DNA of 64,000 nt from G963663365 sp963663365. GTDB lineage: Bacteria; Hinthialibacterota; Hinthialibacteria; Hinthialibacterales; G963663365. Numbering within the stretch: the first letter of the stretch is position 1; each line of letters opens with the position of its first letter. This document shows, piece after piece, positions 19,533-30,200 of the stretch. Under the pieces are notes generated by a model that ran no database searches, was not told the DNA's origin, and saw only the letters and a program-made list of their open reading frames with translations. The position numbers and the translations under genes are program-made. The stretch spans positions 310,001-374,000 of the forward strand of contig CAXXIH010000008.1 in NCBI GenBank assembly GCA_963663365.2, in the 5' to 3' direction.

Positions 19533-20036
19533 TTATGCGGCAGTACGTACCGTATCCTCGATCCCCGCGAACTCTTCCTCTGTAAAAATTCTGTTGATAT
19601 CTAATAGAATTACAAGCCGATCTTCGAGTTTGCCCATGCTGCTAATAAAGTCTGTTCGAATATTTGTTCCAAGTTCCGGAGGAGGTTCTATTTGCGACGA
19701 TTCAATCGTGATGACCTCACTGACTTCATCGACGATCACTCCAATATTGATTCCGTTCGTATCGACAACGACAATTCTAGTTAGCCGGTCTATGGATTTG
19801 ATGGGCAATCCGAATTTTAATCTCAGGTCGATTGCAGGCATGACCCGGCCCCGCAAATCCAACACTCCACGGATAAAATCAGAGCTGAGCGGTATCTTGG
19901 TGATTTTTTCGAATCGGATAATCTCTTGAACTTGAATTATGGGAATACCATATTCTTCCTCACCCAGCATAAAACTGACATACTGTGCGCTGTCTGCTTG
20001 ATTCTCTTCTCGCATCTTTTTCTCTTCGCCGTTCAT
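19533..20036 (-). CDS. cheW: Chemotaxis adaptor CheW
   Basis: 167 residues covering a complete CheW domain (about 17-155): YVSFMLGEEEYGIPIIQVQEI, then GVLDLRGRVMPAIDLRLKFGLP and VVVDTNGINIGVIVDEVSEV. CheW is a cytoplasmic scaffold joining chemoreceptors to the kinase CheA. An AGGAGG lies 12 bases before the ATG at 20036; this spacing is long, and an internal ATG at codon 8 is an alternative start. It is followed at once by the truncated chemoreceptor gene, so the original unit was cheW-mcp. No cheA is in the window, so the partner kinase must be elsewhere. Confidence 0.95.
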   Translation of the reverse strand: MNGEEKKMREENQADSAQYVSFMLGEEEYGIPIIQVQEIIRFEKITKIPLSSDFIRGVLDLRGRVMPAIDLRLKFGLPIKSIDRLTRIVVVDTNGINIGVIVDEVSEVITIESSQIEPPPELGTNIRTDFISSMGKLEDRLVILLDINRIFTEEEFAGIEDTVRTAA

Positions 20037-20790
20037 CGTTAGGGGTAACCTCCTAATCTATATGTTTTTTGAGCGATATTTTTAATTTAAGAAATATGCA
20101 AGGGTGGTAATTGCTTTGTTCGATACCGCCAAAAGACAGAGGGCAGCGGTACTCTGCAATTTATAAAGCCGTAAATATGGGAGTCTGTATCGGGTGTTGT
20201 GTTTCCAATAGTCCATATCCCCACCTGCGTAGTAATGACTCTTGTTTTCGAAAAAAATCCACACCTGTTAACTTGATACACATTGATCGCAGCCAAATAG
20301 CCCCGCTGTCTTCATCTATTTAAATTGAGATGATTTATGACTCTATGTCGAATTCTTCCTCAAACTACTCAAACATCATGCCAGAAGACAAGAAAAGTAT
20401 AAGTCATTAAGATTAAACAGGTTACGCTCAACAAAGTATCTAGATAAGTTAATGAATCTTACCTTTTCCTACGCTTCTACTCCTATTTTCAGGAACCAAT
20501 CTTAAAAAGAGGATTGAACCTGATTTACGACGTGGTCTGAAAAATCTGATTGGGCGTGAAAAATACAATCACCGGCAGCTTTGGGTGTATAGCAGATGCA
20601 TAATTGCTGATTTATTATGCCACAAGTCACTTATATTGACTTTATAAGTCCAGATATCCGTGATATAATTTTACAAATGGTACTCGGAGATTACTCGTAA
20701 CGTAACGATATAACTCATTTTTTAACAGGTATGTAAACAGAACTACACATGCCTGGGGGAATATGTTGCGGTTGAAGTTATGGTCTAAAC
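20037..20790. other. Gene-free stretch between cheW and the sigma-54 regulator
   Basis: About 750 bp between divergent genes. The short open frames here have no family likeness and overlap on both strands. The only structure noticed is an inverted repeat ACTTATA - 7 bases - TATAAGT at 20629-20649, about 140 bp before the regulator start, which might be an operator. Promoters for both flanking genes are expected here but no clear box was identified. Confidence 0.4.
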
Positions 20791-22194
20791 ATGGCAAAAA
20801 TCCTACTGATCGATGATGATCGTATGATATGTGACATCCTATCGCTCCGTATCCGACGCATGGGACATGAGACATGCTTTGCTTGCACATTGGAAGATGG
20901 CCTCAAGCAGTTGTCCAATGCTTTTTTTGACCTCGTTTTTCTCGACGTAAATATGCCGGACGGAAATGGTTTAGACGTTTTGCCGAAGATACGCGAATCG
21001 GCATCTTCTCCTGAAGTCATCATCATTACAGGTCTTGGGGATCCCGATGGAGCCGAACTGGCTATTCGCTCTGGCGCTTGGGATTATGTTCAAAAGGGGG
21101 ATTCCATCAAAAGTATTACTTTGCCTTTGATGCGAGCCTTACAGTATCGTGAGGAACGACTGCGAAAGAAGATATCTTCAGACCTTATTCGCGAAGGCAT
21201 CATCGGCGAAAGTTCATCTTTAATGTCCTGTCTAGATCTCGTCGCTGTGGCTGCCAATAGCGATACAAACGTTCTTTTGACCGGAGAAACAGGAACCGGT
21301 AAGGAACTTTTTGCTTGGGCGATTCATCGCAACAGTACTCGTTCGGAAAAGAACTTTGTTGTGATTGATTGCGCCGCATTACCGGATTCTCTTGTAGAAA
21401 GTATGCTTTTTGGACATGAAAAAGGCGCCTTTACAGGGGCTGATCGATCCAAAGACGGCCTCATATTGCAAGCCGATAAGGGAACCTTGTTTCTAGATGA
21501 AGTTGGAGAACTTCCTTTATCCCTGCAAAAGGCTTTTCTCCGTGTTCTCCAAGAACATCGCTTTCGCCCTGTTGGCAGCAAGGATGAGATTCGGAGTGAC
21601 TTCAGACTCGTTGCTGCAACCAATCGCGATTTAGAGAAAATGGTCAGGCAGGGTAGTTTTAGAGAGGATTTATTATTTCGTCTTCGCTCTTTTACAATTC
21701 ACCTCCCTCCCTTACGTGAACGTCCGGAGGATCTTAAGAAGATTGTCATCGACCATCTATCCAAATTAAGTCAACGATATGCCATTGCCGAAAAAAATAT
21801 ATCACCAGGTTTCTTTTCGGCCCTCGATTCGTACCACTGGCCCGGAAACATTCGAGAATTAAAGAACGCTCTAGACTACGCATTCTTTGACGCCCGCAAC
21901 GATTCAATATTATTCGAACAACATTTACCCACTGAAATACGAATCCAAATTGCAAGAGACTCCGTTCAATCGCCGCCCATCGACAATTCATCAATTCGAT
22001 CCACATCTATTGAACTCTCTTGTAAGGACGTATTTCCATCGCTAAAAGAATATCGCGAAGAATCCGATCGAGAGTATTTGGAAAGTCTCCTTCAAAAAAC
22101 ACAAGGTGATATGAAAACAGCATGTTCGATATCAGGCCTATCGATCTCAAGGCTTTACGCCCTGCTAAAGAAGCATAATATCGAAAAAAGGTGA
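20791..22194 (+). CDS. NtrC-family sigma-54-dependent response regulator
   Basis: 467 residues. Receiver (1-118) with IDDD at 7-10, acceptor Asp52 in VFLDVNMPDGNG and Lys102. AAA+ domain (about 138-375) with Walker A GETGTGKE at 165-172, the sigma-54 contact loop GAFTGA at 212-217, Walker B TLFLDEVGEL, and R-finger region FREDLLFRL. A C-terminal Fis-type helix-turn-helix (about 430-465, MKTACSISGLSISRLYALLKKHNI split around it) binds DNA. Phosphorylation should drive ATP-dependent opening of sigma-54 promoters. The nearest kinase, at 22644-23777, is convergent and truncated. The cognate kinase and targets are therefore unknown. Confidence 0.95.
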   Translation: MAKILLIDDDRMICDILSLRIRRMGHETCFACTLEDGLKQLSNAFFDLVFLDVNMPDGNGLDVLPKIRESASSPEVIIITGLGDPDGAELAIRSGAWDYVQKGDSIKSITLPLMRALQYREERLRKKISSDLIREGIIGESSSLMSCLDLVAVAANSDTNVLLTGETGTGKELFAWAIHRNSTRSEKNFVVIDCAALPDSLVESMLFGHEKGAFTGADRSKDGLILQADKGTLFLDEVGELPLSLQKAFLRVLQEHRFRPVGSKDEIRSDFRLVAATNRDLEKMVRQGSFREDLLFRLRSFTIHLPPLRERPEDLKKIVIDHLSKLSQRYAIAEKNISPGFFSALDSYHWPGNIRELKNALDYAFFDARNDSILFEQHLPTEIRIQIARDSVQSPPIDNSSIRSTSIELSCKDVFPSLKEYREESDREYLESLLQKTQGDMKTACSISGLSISRLYALLKKHNIEKR

Positions 22195-22255
22195 GTAATC
22201 TTTGCCTATTTTGCGCAAATCTTGATTCATAAGTCGTTCTCGTTATCTATTACAG

Positions 22256-22625
22256 CCCAAAGGACTATCTCGAGAAGTTGCGACGCATCCGCCACCGCGG
22301 TCCCGACTCACAAAACAGACTTGTCTTCACCACCAACAATTTTAGTTTGTTGCCGTTGACCATTACCAAACCCTATCGAGCCCGATGGCGCGTCGAACTC
22401 ATTTTTTTGAATGGATCAAACAGCACTTACAAATCAATGCATTCTTTGGAACCAGTGAAAACACCATCAGAACCCAGGTCTGGATTTCCATCTCCACCTA
22501 TGTGCGTGGCCATCATCAAAAAGCAGTTTCAATTCGATCAAAGTCTCTACACAATTCTTCAGGTTTTCAGCCTAGCGCTTTTCGAGAAAACCTGAATTTT
22601 ACAGGCGTTTTCTGAAACACAAGGT
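22256..22625 (+). mobile_element. IS4-type transposase C-terminal remnant with frameshifts
   Basis: Codons from about 22256 read KDYLEKLRRIRHR..., LVFTTNNFSLLPLTI and PYRARWRVELIF, the region around the catalytic Glu of IS4-family DDE transposases. The coding sense then moves to another frame (FFEWIKQHLQINAFFGTSENTIRTQ), returns (VAIIKKQFQFDQSLYTILQVFSLALFEKT) and shifts again (LNFTGVF). The N-terminal two-thirds are missing. The fragment lies between the regulator and the truncated kinase and is convergent with the kinase. Dead element. Confidence 0.75.
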
Positions 22626-22643
22626 TATCTAATTGCCAGAGCC

Positions 22644-23777
22644 CTAACCAATTGAATCTTTTCGATCAATATCAGGGCAGCAGTGTGCAAAATTATCGGC
22701 CAATTCATTTAAACTTAGATTGGTGGCTTTTAATGTACGGCTACGACTGAAGGTGAGCAATTGCCTTGATAGACGCTCTGCCTTTTCAGCGGCTTTTGTT
22801 ATTTCGAAAAGGTCTCGGAGCTGCTTATCTGAATCATTCGAGTCGGATATTGCTAACTGTGTGTAGCCAATAATTACCTGCAGGAGATTGTTAAAATCAT
22901 GCGCAACACCACCGGCCAGCTGCCCAACAGCCTCCATTTCTTGGGCCTCCAACAGTTGCTGTTGCAGTTTTTCATTTTCGATTCTTGCTTTCACACGAGC
23001 CGTAATATCCATCATGACGCCCTGCGCGCCGACGATGTATTCACCTGCAAGCATGGGACGACCAGATATCGAAAACCAATGCGTCTCACCTTTGCGTGAA
23101 AGAATTTTAAATTCGCCGGTCCGCGAATGCCCCTTCATTATGTATTCAAGATACTCCTTAAATCGCTCTGTATCACTGTTATGCGGAAGGGCTGCACAAT
23201 GCTTTCCGATAAAATCTTGAGGCAAATAATCCAAGATGGATTTCACGTTCGGGCTAATATATCTGATCACCCCCTCATGATCGATTGCCAAGATTACATC
23301 ATTTAAATTTTCAACCAATTCACGAAATTTCGATTCTGAAGCCTGCAGCCTCCGCTCAACATCTTTACGCTCCGTAATATCAATCGTGTATTCAATTATT
23401 TCTTTAATTTCGCCGTCATCACCTTTGATGGGATAGCAATGGACTTCAAGTACACGGGACTGACCGGCCTCCTCGAAGTGAACATGCTCAACCATTACAG
23501 GTGTCTTTTTGTGCAGCACAGTGTCCATAGGACATGGGCAATTTAATGACGAACATGGGCTATCGCTTTTATGTGCTTGCTTGTGACATGTTTTCCCTTC
23601 ACAAATGCCTTTGGCATTTGCAGCTGGATTCGCCAACGTAACCCGATAATCGGAAACATCAACAACATACAAAGGATAAGCCAGCGATTCTAAAATCTGA
23701 TTTATTTCAACGGTTGGCTTCCTCAATCGGTCTTCTGCTTTTTTGGGGTGATCTTGGCTCGCAGTTTTGTTGGCCAT
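22644..23777 (-). pseudogene. PAS histidine kinase truncated after the HisKA domain
   Basis: 377 residues. PAS1 (about 25-140) carries an unusual Cys-rich segment (CEGKTCHKQAH, then CSSLNCPCPMDT); PAS2 is at about 145-260; HisKA has the His of GGVAHDFNNLL. The frame ends in DRKDSIG shortly after the second HisKA helix, so the whole HATPase_c domain is absent and the product could not bind ATP. The stop lies within about 20 bp of the IS4-type remnant, which fits loss of the 3' end through that insertion and later deletion. It might still receive phosphate or dimerise, but loss of function is most likely. Confidence 0.8.
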
Positions 23778-23886
23778 TTCTCATAATCCCTGAACCAATG
23801 CCTGAATAACATTCTGTTAATATCTATGCATTAACTTACATCATCTTCAAGCGGTATATGTCATCAAGGCCATATTCCACGCAGCT

Positions 23887-23915
23887 CCCGGGAAGCGGGA
23901 CGAACGCTTCCCGGG
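23887..23915. terminator. 11-bp perfect hairpin after the intact chemoreceptor gene
   Basis: CCCGGGAAGCG, a 7-base loop, then CGCTTCCCGGG, starting about 30 bp beyond the chemoreceptor stop. No T-run follows. Position and form match the hairpin at 18785-18809 after the other chemoreceptor gene. Confidence 0.6.
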
Positions 23916-23945
23916 ATAGAGTGGAATCGCTTTCCTTTCAATCGA

Positions 23946-26372
23946 TCATCGCAGATCGTTTCGGGAAACAGTAACCACGTCGTTAGGACCGGCGTGGTGG
24001 GAGGCCACATAATCCAAAGCACGATGGCTGCCATGTGTTGAAGGGGCAGTAATAGCGGCACGTCCATTGCCATTCTGGTTGGTCTTGAAACGGCTCACCA
24101 TTTCCTGCATGGTTTGGGCTTGCGCGGAAAGTTCCTCACTGGCCGAAGCCGCTTCTTCTGATGTCGAGGCATTCTGCTGGGTTACCTGATCCAGCTGTCC
24201 CATAGCCTGATTGATTTGACCCGCACCGGAGGCTTGTTCTGCACAAGCGGAATTGATTTCTTGAACAAGGGATGCGGTTTGCTGAATTTCGGGAACAATT
24301 TGCTGAATAAGGCGACCGGCTTGCTCCGCACCTGACACGCTGTTTTGAGCGAGTTCACTGATTTCCTGGGCTGCTTTTTGACTGCGTTCGGCAAGTTTAC
24401 GCACTTCAACGGCCACGACGGCAAATCCTTTGCCCATCTCTCCCGCCCGTGCGGCTTCGATCGCAGCGTTGAGAGCCAAAAGGTTGGTCTGATCGGCAAT
24501 GTCATCGATGATAGCGATTTGATCCGCGATTTGTTTCATCGCATCGACCGTTTCCATTACGGCTTGTCCTCCCTCTTCGCCACTTTGCGCACATTTTGCC
24601 GCGATTTTCTCGGCGTTTTGAGCGTTGTCGGCGTTGGATTGGATGGAGGCGTTAAGTTCTTCAATGGAGGCCGAGGTTTCTTCCAAATTGGAGGCCTGTT
24701 CGGTTGCGCCACTAGATAAAGTCATGGCGGAGGCGGAGAGTTCTTCGCTGCTGGAAGCAACCTGTTCGGAAGCTTGACTGATATTGATCATGACTTCGTT
24801 TAAATTTGTCGCCATATTATTCAAGGCGGTGGCCAATTGACCGATTTCATCCTTTTGATCGAGATCGATCTGTTGCGTTAAATCACCATCCGAAACGGCT
24901 TGGGCAAATCGAACCCCCATCTGCAAGGGAACAACCACAAGGCGTGTGATATAAACCGCAATAATCACTCCAATAATTAAAGCTACGATAAGTCCGCCAT
25001 ACATTGTCCGAGAGGCATTCGTTAACACGCTCAATGTATCGTCTGAAATCTGTTGTGACTGCATAATGCCCGAGCTGGCCATTTCCTGTGCATTGGTGAG
25101 CACGATGTCCGCTGCTTCTGTCCGCGATGAATTCAGCTGTTCGCGCTCCTGCCAGGTTGCAAGAAGATTGGTCATCGCCGTTTTATACTGATTGCCGGCG
25201 GTTTCTGTGTTATCGATTTTCTCAAGATCGGCATCCAAACGGGTGATTTCCCTCAAGTCTGCGTATTTCTGACCGATGGAATCGAACAGCGGCAATGCGC
25301 TTGTGATGACTTCCGGATTGCGTTCCGCTTGAGACCGCCATGCGCTTATTCGGGCCGAATTCCCAAAATCGACTACATCATTCGCCAGCGTGATTTTTTG
25401 CAGCCGCTCTTGGAGTGTTGTTTTCGCTCCTTCCAATTCCGTACTCAAATTCGCATTTTGTCCGGCGATAAAATCGTTGCAATTCTGCACATACAACGCC
25501 GCAGCATCATCCATTTGTTTAATGATAGCCAACTTATCGACCGTTGAACTTGAACCGGAGCTCGAATAGATCGCTTCCCAGTTAGATAAGAGTTGGTTCA
25601 TCGCCGCTTTATAGTTTTCGGCGGCCGTTTTCGTGTTATCGATTCTTTCAATATCTGCTTCCAACCGCGTAATATTTCTCAATTCCGTAAATTTTTCCTG
25701 TATCAGATCAAAATTACCAATAGCGTTTTGGGCGAGTTCTTTATCCTTTTCAGCCATAGATCGCCACGAAGCTATGCGGGTGGCATTTCCTAGATCAATC
25801 ACATCATTCACAAGATTTATTTTATTTACACGCTCGGTGATTCCTTGGAACTCATGGTCGATATCGCTTTTCATTGAATCGTTTTGTCCTGCAATGAAAT
25901 CAGCGCAATTTTTCATATAGGCCTGAGCGTTTGAATCCATTTGAGAGCGCAAGGTATTCAATTGTGCGTTTTTCGACACCGTATCTTTGGCAAGTGTTTC
26001 GTAATTGAGAACAGCATCTTCCACTTTACCGACCAGTTCATTAAGTTTAACAAGGTTTTTAGACCGACCAGCAAGATCTTTAGCGTCGGAGATTGATTTT
26101 TTGACGCTTTCTAATTTTTGCATACCTTCGTCTAAGTAGGTCTTATTTTCGGTAAAACCATACCCGCGCATTGCGTACATGGTTAAAAGCGAATTGCGTT
26201 CGAGTTCGTTGGCCACATTGACTTCAGGAAGGAATTCATTCTTCATTTTAGCGGCTTCGGTATTCACATCGCCCATTTTGAAAATACTCATCCCCCCCAA
26301 AATAACGGCGATCACAATCAATAAACCAAATCCCAGCCCTATTTTCGCTCCCAGCTTAAGGTTTTTGAACAT
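23946..26372 (-). CDS. Methyl-accepting chemotaxis protein with duplicated helical sensor
   Basis: 808 residues with a good AAGGAGA site before the ATG. TM1 is at about 12-30 and TM2 at about 458-479. The large all-helical periplasmic region contains two copies of a roughly 120-residue unit offset by exactly 142 residues: NCADFIAGQN at 155 and NCNDFIAGQN at 297; TRIASWRS at 198 and ARISAWRS at 340; NITRLEADIERIDNT at 233 and EITRLDADLEKIDNT at 375. The unit resembles HBM-type helical ligand domains, but that family assignment is tentative. HAMP follows TM2, then a full signalling hairpin with tip NLLALNAAIEAARAGEMGKGF. No C-terminal NWETF-like tether is seen. It should report to CheA through CheW. 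Confidence 0.92.
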   Translation of the reverse strand: MFKNLKLGAKIGLGFGLLIVIAVILGGMSIFKMGDVNTEAAKMKNEFLPEVNVANELERNSLLTMYAMRGYGFTENKTYLDEGMQKLESVKKSISDAKDLAGRSKNLVKLNELVGKVEDAVLNYETLAKDTVSKNAQLNTLRSQMDSNAQAYMKNCADFIAGQNDSMKSDIDHEFQGITERVNKINLVNDVIDLGNATRIASWRSMAEKDKELAQNAIGNFDLIQEKFTELRNITRLEADIERIDNTKTAAENYKAAMNQLLSNWEAIYSSSGSSSTVDKLAIIKQMDDAAALYVQNCNDFIAGQNANLSTELEGAKTTLQERLQKITLANDVVDFGNSARISAWRSQAERNPEVITSALPLFDSIGQKYADLREITRLDADLEKIDNTETAGNQYKTAMTNLLATWQEREQLNSSRTEAADIVLTNAQEMASSGIMQSQQISDDTLSVLTNASRTMYGGLIVALIIGVIIAVYITRLVVVPLQMGVRFAQAVSDGDLTQQIDLDQKDEIGQLATALNNMATNLNEVMINISQASEQVASSSEELSASAMTLSSGATEQASNLEETSASIEELNASIQSNADNAQNAEKIAAKCAQSGEEGGQAVMETVDAMKQIADQIAIIDDIADQTNLLALNAAIEAARAGEMGKGFAVVAVEVRKLAERSQKAAQEISELAQNSVSGAEQAGRLIQQIVPEIQQTASLVQEINSACAEQASGAGQINQAMGQLDQVTQQNASTSEEAASASEELSAQAQTMQEMVSRFKTNQNGNGRAAITAPSTHGSHRALDYVASHHAGPNDVVTVSRNDLR

Positions 26373-26432
26373 CTTTCTTCTCCTTTTTTCATCATGAATG
26401 ATTTTTTTATAATCTATGTACCTTGCCTTCTC

Positions 26433-26828
26433 TTAATACTGCTGATATTCATAGTACAACCATTTTTTGCAAACATTCTGTAAGATGATCTCGTAGTCAA
26501 TCGGATTCATATGCTGTGACAATAAAATTCGCGGACGTAAGAGATGACTCAGCGATATCGTCTCTTTTGACTCATCCGGAAGAAGAAGAATGGAGCGAAT
26601 GGTAAATAAGCGCTCACCGATTGAAACAAGTTCGTGCAACTGATCGCTTGTATGAGGAATCAGGATGGCAAAGGGATGTCTCTCGGAGGGATGTTTCAGA
26701 ATAGCACTTAGTCCATCCACTGTACCGCAACGTTCAATCCTCTCCCGAGGCAACACATGACTCAGGGGAGTCAAAATAAGTTCTCCATGCGGTTCTGTTT
26801 CAGGACAGAAAAATAAAATCTTCATCAT
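26433..26828 (-). CDS. Small receiver-like protein, unrecognised
   Basis: 131 residues from the first of two adjacent ATG codons at 26828; an upstream in-frame start at 26885 would add an unstructured leader. The MKILFFCPETEP opening, alternating hydrophobic strands (FAILIPHTS, SILLLPDES) and C-terminal helix suggest a flavodoxin/receiver-like alpha/beta fold. The acidic pocket and the invariant Lys of true receivers are not evident. It is on the same strand as the chemoreceptor, 60 bp upstream, so the two are possibly co-transcribed. Paired TAGGAA palindromes lie about 150-190 bp upstream. Function unknown. Confidence 0.6.
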   Translation of the reverse strand: MMKILFFCPETEPHGELILTPLSHVLPRERIERCGTVDGLSAILKHPSERHPFAILIPHTSDQLHELVSIGERLFTIRSILLLPDESKETISLSHLLRPRILLSQHMNPIDYEIILQNVCKKWLYYEYQQY

Positions 26829-26885
26829 CGATCCCACAACACGATCATCAGAGTCCTTAACCCGTGATAACGAAGAACAAACCAC

Positions 26886-27296
26886 GTACCAAAATTCCAG
26901 AATTTTATAACTTCTTATAAATTAGGGACTTGCGATTCGATCCGCTTATTACGGTATCCACTTCCTACATTGTAAGTCTTAGGAATCATTCCCCTTTTTA
27001 GGAATATGTCCTAAAAACTGGAAAACCATTTCGCATCTCGAACATGTAAATTCGGATTGGAAAACGCTGATCGCCCGCCCTTGAGGGCGCTTCACACCTG
27101 CCACGCAAGAAATCCTTAAGAAATGTACAAGGTCACTACCAAAAATCACGAAATTTTCTACACGTTAGCGCTTTTCATTTCTGACAGTTGAAGAATTGGG
27201 CAGACTGTATCGCTACGGCTCTTCATCGTATCAAATAGTCAAGACTTTTCAGTATTACACAAATCCCCCAACCAAGCCCCGTCACACCTCTCATCC
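26886..27296. other. Gene-free stretch between the small protein and the kai operon end
   Basis: About 410 bp without a supported gene. It contains the two TAGGAA palindromes listed separately and a short GC hairpin (CGCCC-TTGA-GGGCG, 27076-27089) about 210 bp beyond the stop of the 2145-residue kinase. The hairpin could help end the long minus-strand transcript but lacks a T-run. Confidence 0.4.
26980..27013. promoter_or_regulatory. Two TAGGAA-type palindromes in tandem
   Basis: TAGGAATCATTCC starts at 26980 and TAGGAATATGTCCTA at 26999, 19 bp apart. They share the TAGGAA...TCC core of the three-part arrays at 49367 and 58364 but have a shorter inner spacer. They lie upstream of the minus-strand gene starting at 26828. 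Possible binding sites for the same factor. Confidence 0.4.
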
Positions 27297-30200
27297 TCAA
27301 TCTTGGTCCAGAACTTCGCGGACTTTGGAAGTCAGTTCTTTCTTGGTGAATGGTTTTTGGATAAAGCACATCTCTTTATCAAGTACGCCATGATGAGCGA
27401 TTACATCGGCTGTGTAGCCAGACATAAACAGTCTTTTTAAACTCGGGTAAATGGAAAGTATTCTTCTGGCAAGGTCCCGGCCGTTCATCTCAGGCATGAT
27501 TACATCGGTCATCAGCAGGTCGATTTGCCCGCCATGGATTTCAGCTAATTCTATGGCTTCTCCAGGTGTGTTGGCGGCGAGTACTTTGTACCCTTGTTTT
27601 TCAAGCATTTTAACGCTCATCTTTAAAATCGCCGGCTCGTCCTCAACTAAGAGTATGGTTTCATGTCCGATTTTTGCTGCAGATACCGCATTTTTCTTTT
27701 TAATTGGGTCGGTTTTGCCAACATACCTAGGCAGAAAGATTTTGAAGGCGGTTCCGTGGCCCAATTCGCTATAAACATCAATAAATCCTTTATTTTGTTT
27801 GACAATCCCATAGACCGTGGCCAACCCCAGGCCCGTGCCTTCACCCATACCTTTGGTCGTAAAGAACGGCTCAAAGATTTGATTAAGTGTCTCTTTATCC
27901 ATGCCGCAACCGTTATCGCTTATAACCAACTGCACGTATTCGCCGGGAACACAATTCGACTTCTCGCTGCAATACACCTCGTCGACGAGGAAATTCGTAG
28001 TCTCAATCGTTATTTTCCCAACACCGGAAATAGCATCACGGGCATTAACGCATAGGTTCGCCAACACTTGGTCGATTTGGGTTGGATCCACGTTAATCCG
28101 CCACAAATCCTCACCAGGCATCCAGGACAAGTCGATATCTTCGCCGATGAGCCGCCGTAACATTTTGAGCATTCCCTCAACGACTCTATTGAGGTTAATA
28201 ACCTTGGGAGAAATGGTTTGTTTGCGGGCAAAGGCCAGCAATTGCCGGGTTAAATCGGCCGAGCGCTGAGCGCCATTAATAATTTCCTGGAAACTTTCAT
28301 AAAGTGGATTTGAAGGATCTAACTGATCGATGGCCAGCTCCGCATGGCCCATTATTAATGACAGCATGTTGTTGAAGTCATGCGCAACACCACCCGCCAG
28401 CCGCCCCACCGATTCCAGTTTCTGGGCCTGCCGATACTGCTCTTCAAGTTTCTCATGGGCCTGCCGTTGCCGGGTTTCTTCCAGCTGAGCGGCTAATACC
28501 GGTGCGGTCTGAGCCGCCGCACTTTCCAATAATTCTTGGTCATATTGGTTATATCCCCCCAGTTTATTCGCCACAACAAACTGCCCTATCAATTTGCCGT
28601 GATGTACGATGGGTACCGCCAGGGCGTTCTCAAGTTGGATGTGTCCCTCTGGTAACTGTAGACCTTGGTTGGCCATCAGCGTCCGCTTTTCCAACAATGA
28701 TTTTCCCCAGAGTCCGCCCCATTCTTCGGAGAGAAAGATAATGCTCTTATCAGCTACCCCGCACTTTTCCCATACATCGCGGGTCATTGAAGGACAGACT
28801 AAGTTCCCGTCATCATCGATGTAAGCAAAATAACCAAAGCGGCTTTCCAGGGCCTCAAGAATCACATTGAGAACCTGGCTGAAAATCTCTTCCTGAGGAG
28901 CGGTCAGGAAAACGTTGGCAATATGGTTGTATAAGGTAATAGCTCGCTGTTGGCGCGTTAGTGCATCTTGCGCTTTTTTCTTCTCGGTAATTTCTTGTCC
29001 GAACTCGACCAGGGCTTCGATTTGACCGTTTTCATCCAAGACAGGAAAGCCGCGCAGGAACCAGTAGCGTCCGTCAGGAGTCTGTCTCTCGCCTTGTTGG
29101 GGGGTCTTGCTCTCTCGTGCCTTTAAGACCGGACAGTCCTCAGACGGTTCGTCACCTTGACACCAGATGTCATAACAATAACGGCCAATCAATTCTTCCA
29201 CAGGTAGCCCCATAGATTTTCCGGAGGCCCGATTGGCCCAGATCACTTTAAAATCCGGATTGTAATAGGCAATCATTTCCGATGTTGAGTTGAGGATCAA
29301 ATTCTTCTGGCGTTCGCTCTCGCGGAGCTCTTCCTGCACTTTTTTCTGTTCGGAGATGTCCACCACAGCCACGATCGCGTATTTGATCTCTCCCCCCGCA
29401 TCTCGAACAACATTCGATAACATTCGTACCCAAACGAAATTCCCTTCCTTATGGATATACCGTTTTTCAATTTCAAAGGTATCGATTTCACCGGCCAGCA
29501 CGCGGTTGATAATTTCAAATTCTTTTTTGAGGTCTTCAGGATGCGTAATATCTTCAAAGGTTAGATTATAGAGTTTATCTTTTGTATAACCGATGATTTC
29601 GCAAAACTGAGAATTAATTTCCATAAAATGTCCGTCTGGCCTTACTTGTGCAATCCCCACCGCCGACTGCTCGAAAACCGTCCTGAATAGTTCTTCAGAA
29701 TCACGCAATTCTTTTTCAATATTTCTTTGCCGTTCAAGCGAGCGGGCTAGTTTGAGAGTTCCGTAACTGAGATAGGAAATAAAACAAGCAAAACGTGAAT
29801 AAAAATGCATCACGTGTTTAACAGTTTCACGGTCCCAGCGAGGCACACGGTCTAGAGCGGCGAGATACTCTTCTCGATTAAAGCCATATTTCTGAGCCTG
29901 GGCACGAAATACTTCGTAATCCGGTTCCTCGTCGGAATAGAAAAATTGCCCAAGGAAAATATTACCTAGATGCTTTCCACCCAAAATAATCGGCGCCGCA
30001 AGATCAAGCATATTGTTCTTACACCGGTATTCCCTGTATTCACCCGGCACAGCACCTCGAGAAAGATAAAGATCGCTCTCGATGCAGTTTTTTTCTGTCT
30101 CGGCATGACAGCGGTGGAAGCGGGTGCAAATATCCTGCCACCCTTTGGCGACCAACACCTTTCCCTCCAAGTCGAGCACACCGACTCCGATGCCGGTAAT

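Noticed and set aside
20082..20323. Overlapping short frames on both strands between cheW and the sigma-54 regulator
   Set aside because: They overlap one another, have no ribosome site and no family likeness.
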